Assembly: GCF_009727055.1 (NCBI RefSeq)
Contig: NC_052355.1
Location: forward strand, 8,396,034 to 8,460,033
Length of the DNA stretch: 64,000 nucleotides
Direction: 5' to 3'
From: Benincasa hispida
Lineage: Eukaryota; Streptophyta; Magnoliopsida; Cucurbitales; Cucurbitaceae
Shown: positions 62,760 to 64,000 of the stretch, piece by piece
Layout: each line of letters opens with the position of its first letter
How positions within the stretch are numbered: position 1 is the first letter of the stretch
Position numbers and translations under genes: made by a program
Notes under the pieces: generated by a model
Told to the model about the DNA's origin: nothing
Databases searched by the model: none
What the model saw: only the letters and a program-made list of their open reading frames with translations

Positions 62760-64000
62760 GTTATCTTTAGTTTTAAGTAACAATTACATGCAACCACTAA
62801 CTCAATCAGCCTTTTGACACAACAAGAAGCAACATGGAAGTGGGTTAGGTGTGAAGTTTAAGGAGAATCACTTCAATTGTATAAATCCACTAACTATATG
62901 GATCTTTCAATTTAAAATTTTGAAATTTCCACTATCTCAAATTGATTTTCAATTTCTATTGATTTAATTCAGAATTAATCAAATACAAAATTCAATTTCT
63001 AAAATTGAATTTGAAAATTGAAATTTAATTTGATTTTAATTACTTAAACAAATTTAGTTAATTAAATAATAATTTAATATCAAATATTAAATTAATTAAA
63101 TGCTTATATCATACATGAGTCCTATTCATGTAATTAATATTTAAATCAACATTTAAATATTTTAAACTCTCTGATTACATTTAATTTCAACAAAATCATA
63201 ATTATCCAAACCCTAAATTGAATTTGAATATTTCAAATTCAAACCCGAAATGGAAATTTGTACACTTTATATTTTCACTAACTTTGATTTTGAACATTTC
63301 AAAACCACTCAATTCATTAATCCAAGGTGTCAAGTTTTACGAGCTAGTAGAGGGACCTTATGGATCTACAAATCATGAGCTCCAACAATTTGAGATTAAT
63401 TGACTAAACTCTTTAAACTAAATTAATCAATATTCATTAACTACCGAGTCACACCACTATAGCTCAGTAGTTGCACTATCCTCGATACAGATATATTTCT
63501 GTCTATTTGATTTAACCGTAATCAATAAGTCAATTCTTCACAGGTTGTTCATAATATCGACTAGGTCAAATGTTGTTTTACTCCCAAAATTACATCTTGT
63601 TACTTAAGTCCAACTGATCCTCTAATGAACAATTGGTTTTGTGATCCAATCACTACGAGTCTCTCTCGGGCAAATGAGATGGAGGGGCCCCTTGCTCAAT
63701 ACCTGGAGTACTTAAGGGAACAACCTTTTTACTATCCTCAAATCGGGTAGGTGTAAATTTTGTCTTACACCCTATGTCCCCAGCTATCTACTCGGCCTTA
63801 TCCCTTAAATGGGAGGCTTATTGAGCCGACGCTATTGAGCGAACCTTCACTTATGCAAATCTAAAGATAATCCCACATAAACAAGAGTTCATAGTTAGCT
63901 CAAGATTAAGGTCAAGTTACCTAGGTCATCGTTTTGAAACAGTCAAGACTTCAACAGTAAACAACATTCTTGGTCCGATCTTTTGAAAACTCATTTTATA
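62760..64000 (-). mobile_element. LTR-B, reversed, running off the window
   Basis: Reverse complement of 16,250-17,560 (for example accactcaattcattaat against aacgaattgagtggtt; gaaccttcacttatgcaaat region). Non-coding; the small ORF at 63,218-63,403 is incidental. The 5' end of the LTR lies beyond the window. Confidence 0.72.

Overview
This window looks like plant (eudicot) repeat-rich heterochromatin. I found no intact host gene. The DNA is AT-rich, and every recognisable coding stretch is a broken piece of a transposable element. The copia gag and integrase text resembles families I associate with cucurbit genomes. That is recall, not a search, so treat the taxon as a weak guess. Family names used here (LTR-A, LTR-B, LTR-E, LTR-G, LTR-H, LTR-T, TVR) are local labels for sequences that recur inside this window.

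Layout. 1-4920 is the 3' half of a Ty3/gypsy element of the Athila type: RNase H, integrase, a long non-coding tail and a 3' LTR. It abuts a degraded copia reverse transcriptase (4921-6065). 6100-10620 holds a reversed LTR-A piece, copia integrase, two copies of a repeat carrying a tRNA-Val-like sequence (TVR), and an unassigned gag-like ORF. 10628-11640 holds a captured exon-like ORF, a Cassandra-like 5S-bearing LTR and an LTR-G fragment. 12641-16180 is a CACTA-type terminus split by a 2.7 kb solo LTR-G. 16190-18107 is LTR-B plus a Myb/SANT-like fragment. 18108-20108 is an Athila-type 5' LTR with a tRNA-Asp primer site and an almost wholly deleted interior. 20109-32374 contains three head-to-tail copies of a degenerate copia element (LTR-G or its 3' end, leader, gag/pol, TVR), the third split by a 2.0 kb solo LTR-A. 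32375-36611 is LTR-H, itself split by LTR-A. 36893-50567 is dominated by LTR-A and LTR-E copies in both orientations, a minus-strand copia with another solo LTR-A, and an Athila-type LTR. 51170-53293 is a minus-strand Tnt1-like gag between LTR-T pieces. 53294-54790 is a second copy of the TVR/CACTA composite. 54791-58380 is a second gypsy tail and LTR. 58860-62607 is an inverted copy of the LTR-G/copia unit. 62760-64000 is LTR-B, reversed.

The nesting gives relative ages: the copia/TVR units are oldest, LTR-H and LTR-G solos came next, and LTR-A solos with perfect target duplications are youngest. The most unusual signals are structural. They are tandem arrays of small hairpins in one slot of LTR-G, a covarying hairpin at the very start of Athila-type LTRs, dense arrays of a CGATCG-centred palindrome in LTR-A and LTR-E, and a dispersed repeat that carries a tRNA-Val(CAC)-like sequence directly behind truncated copia pol.
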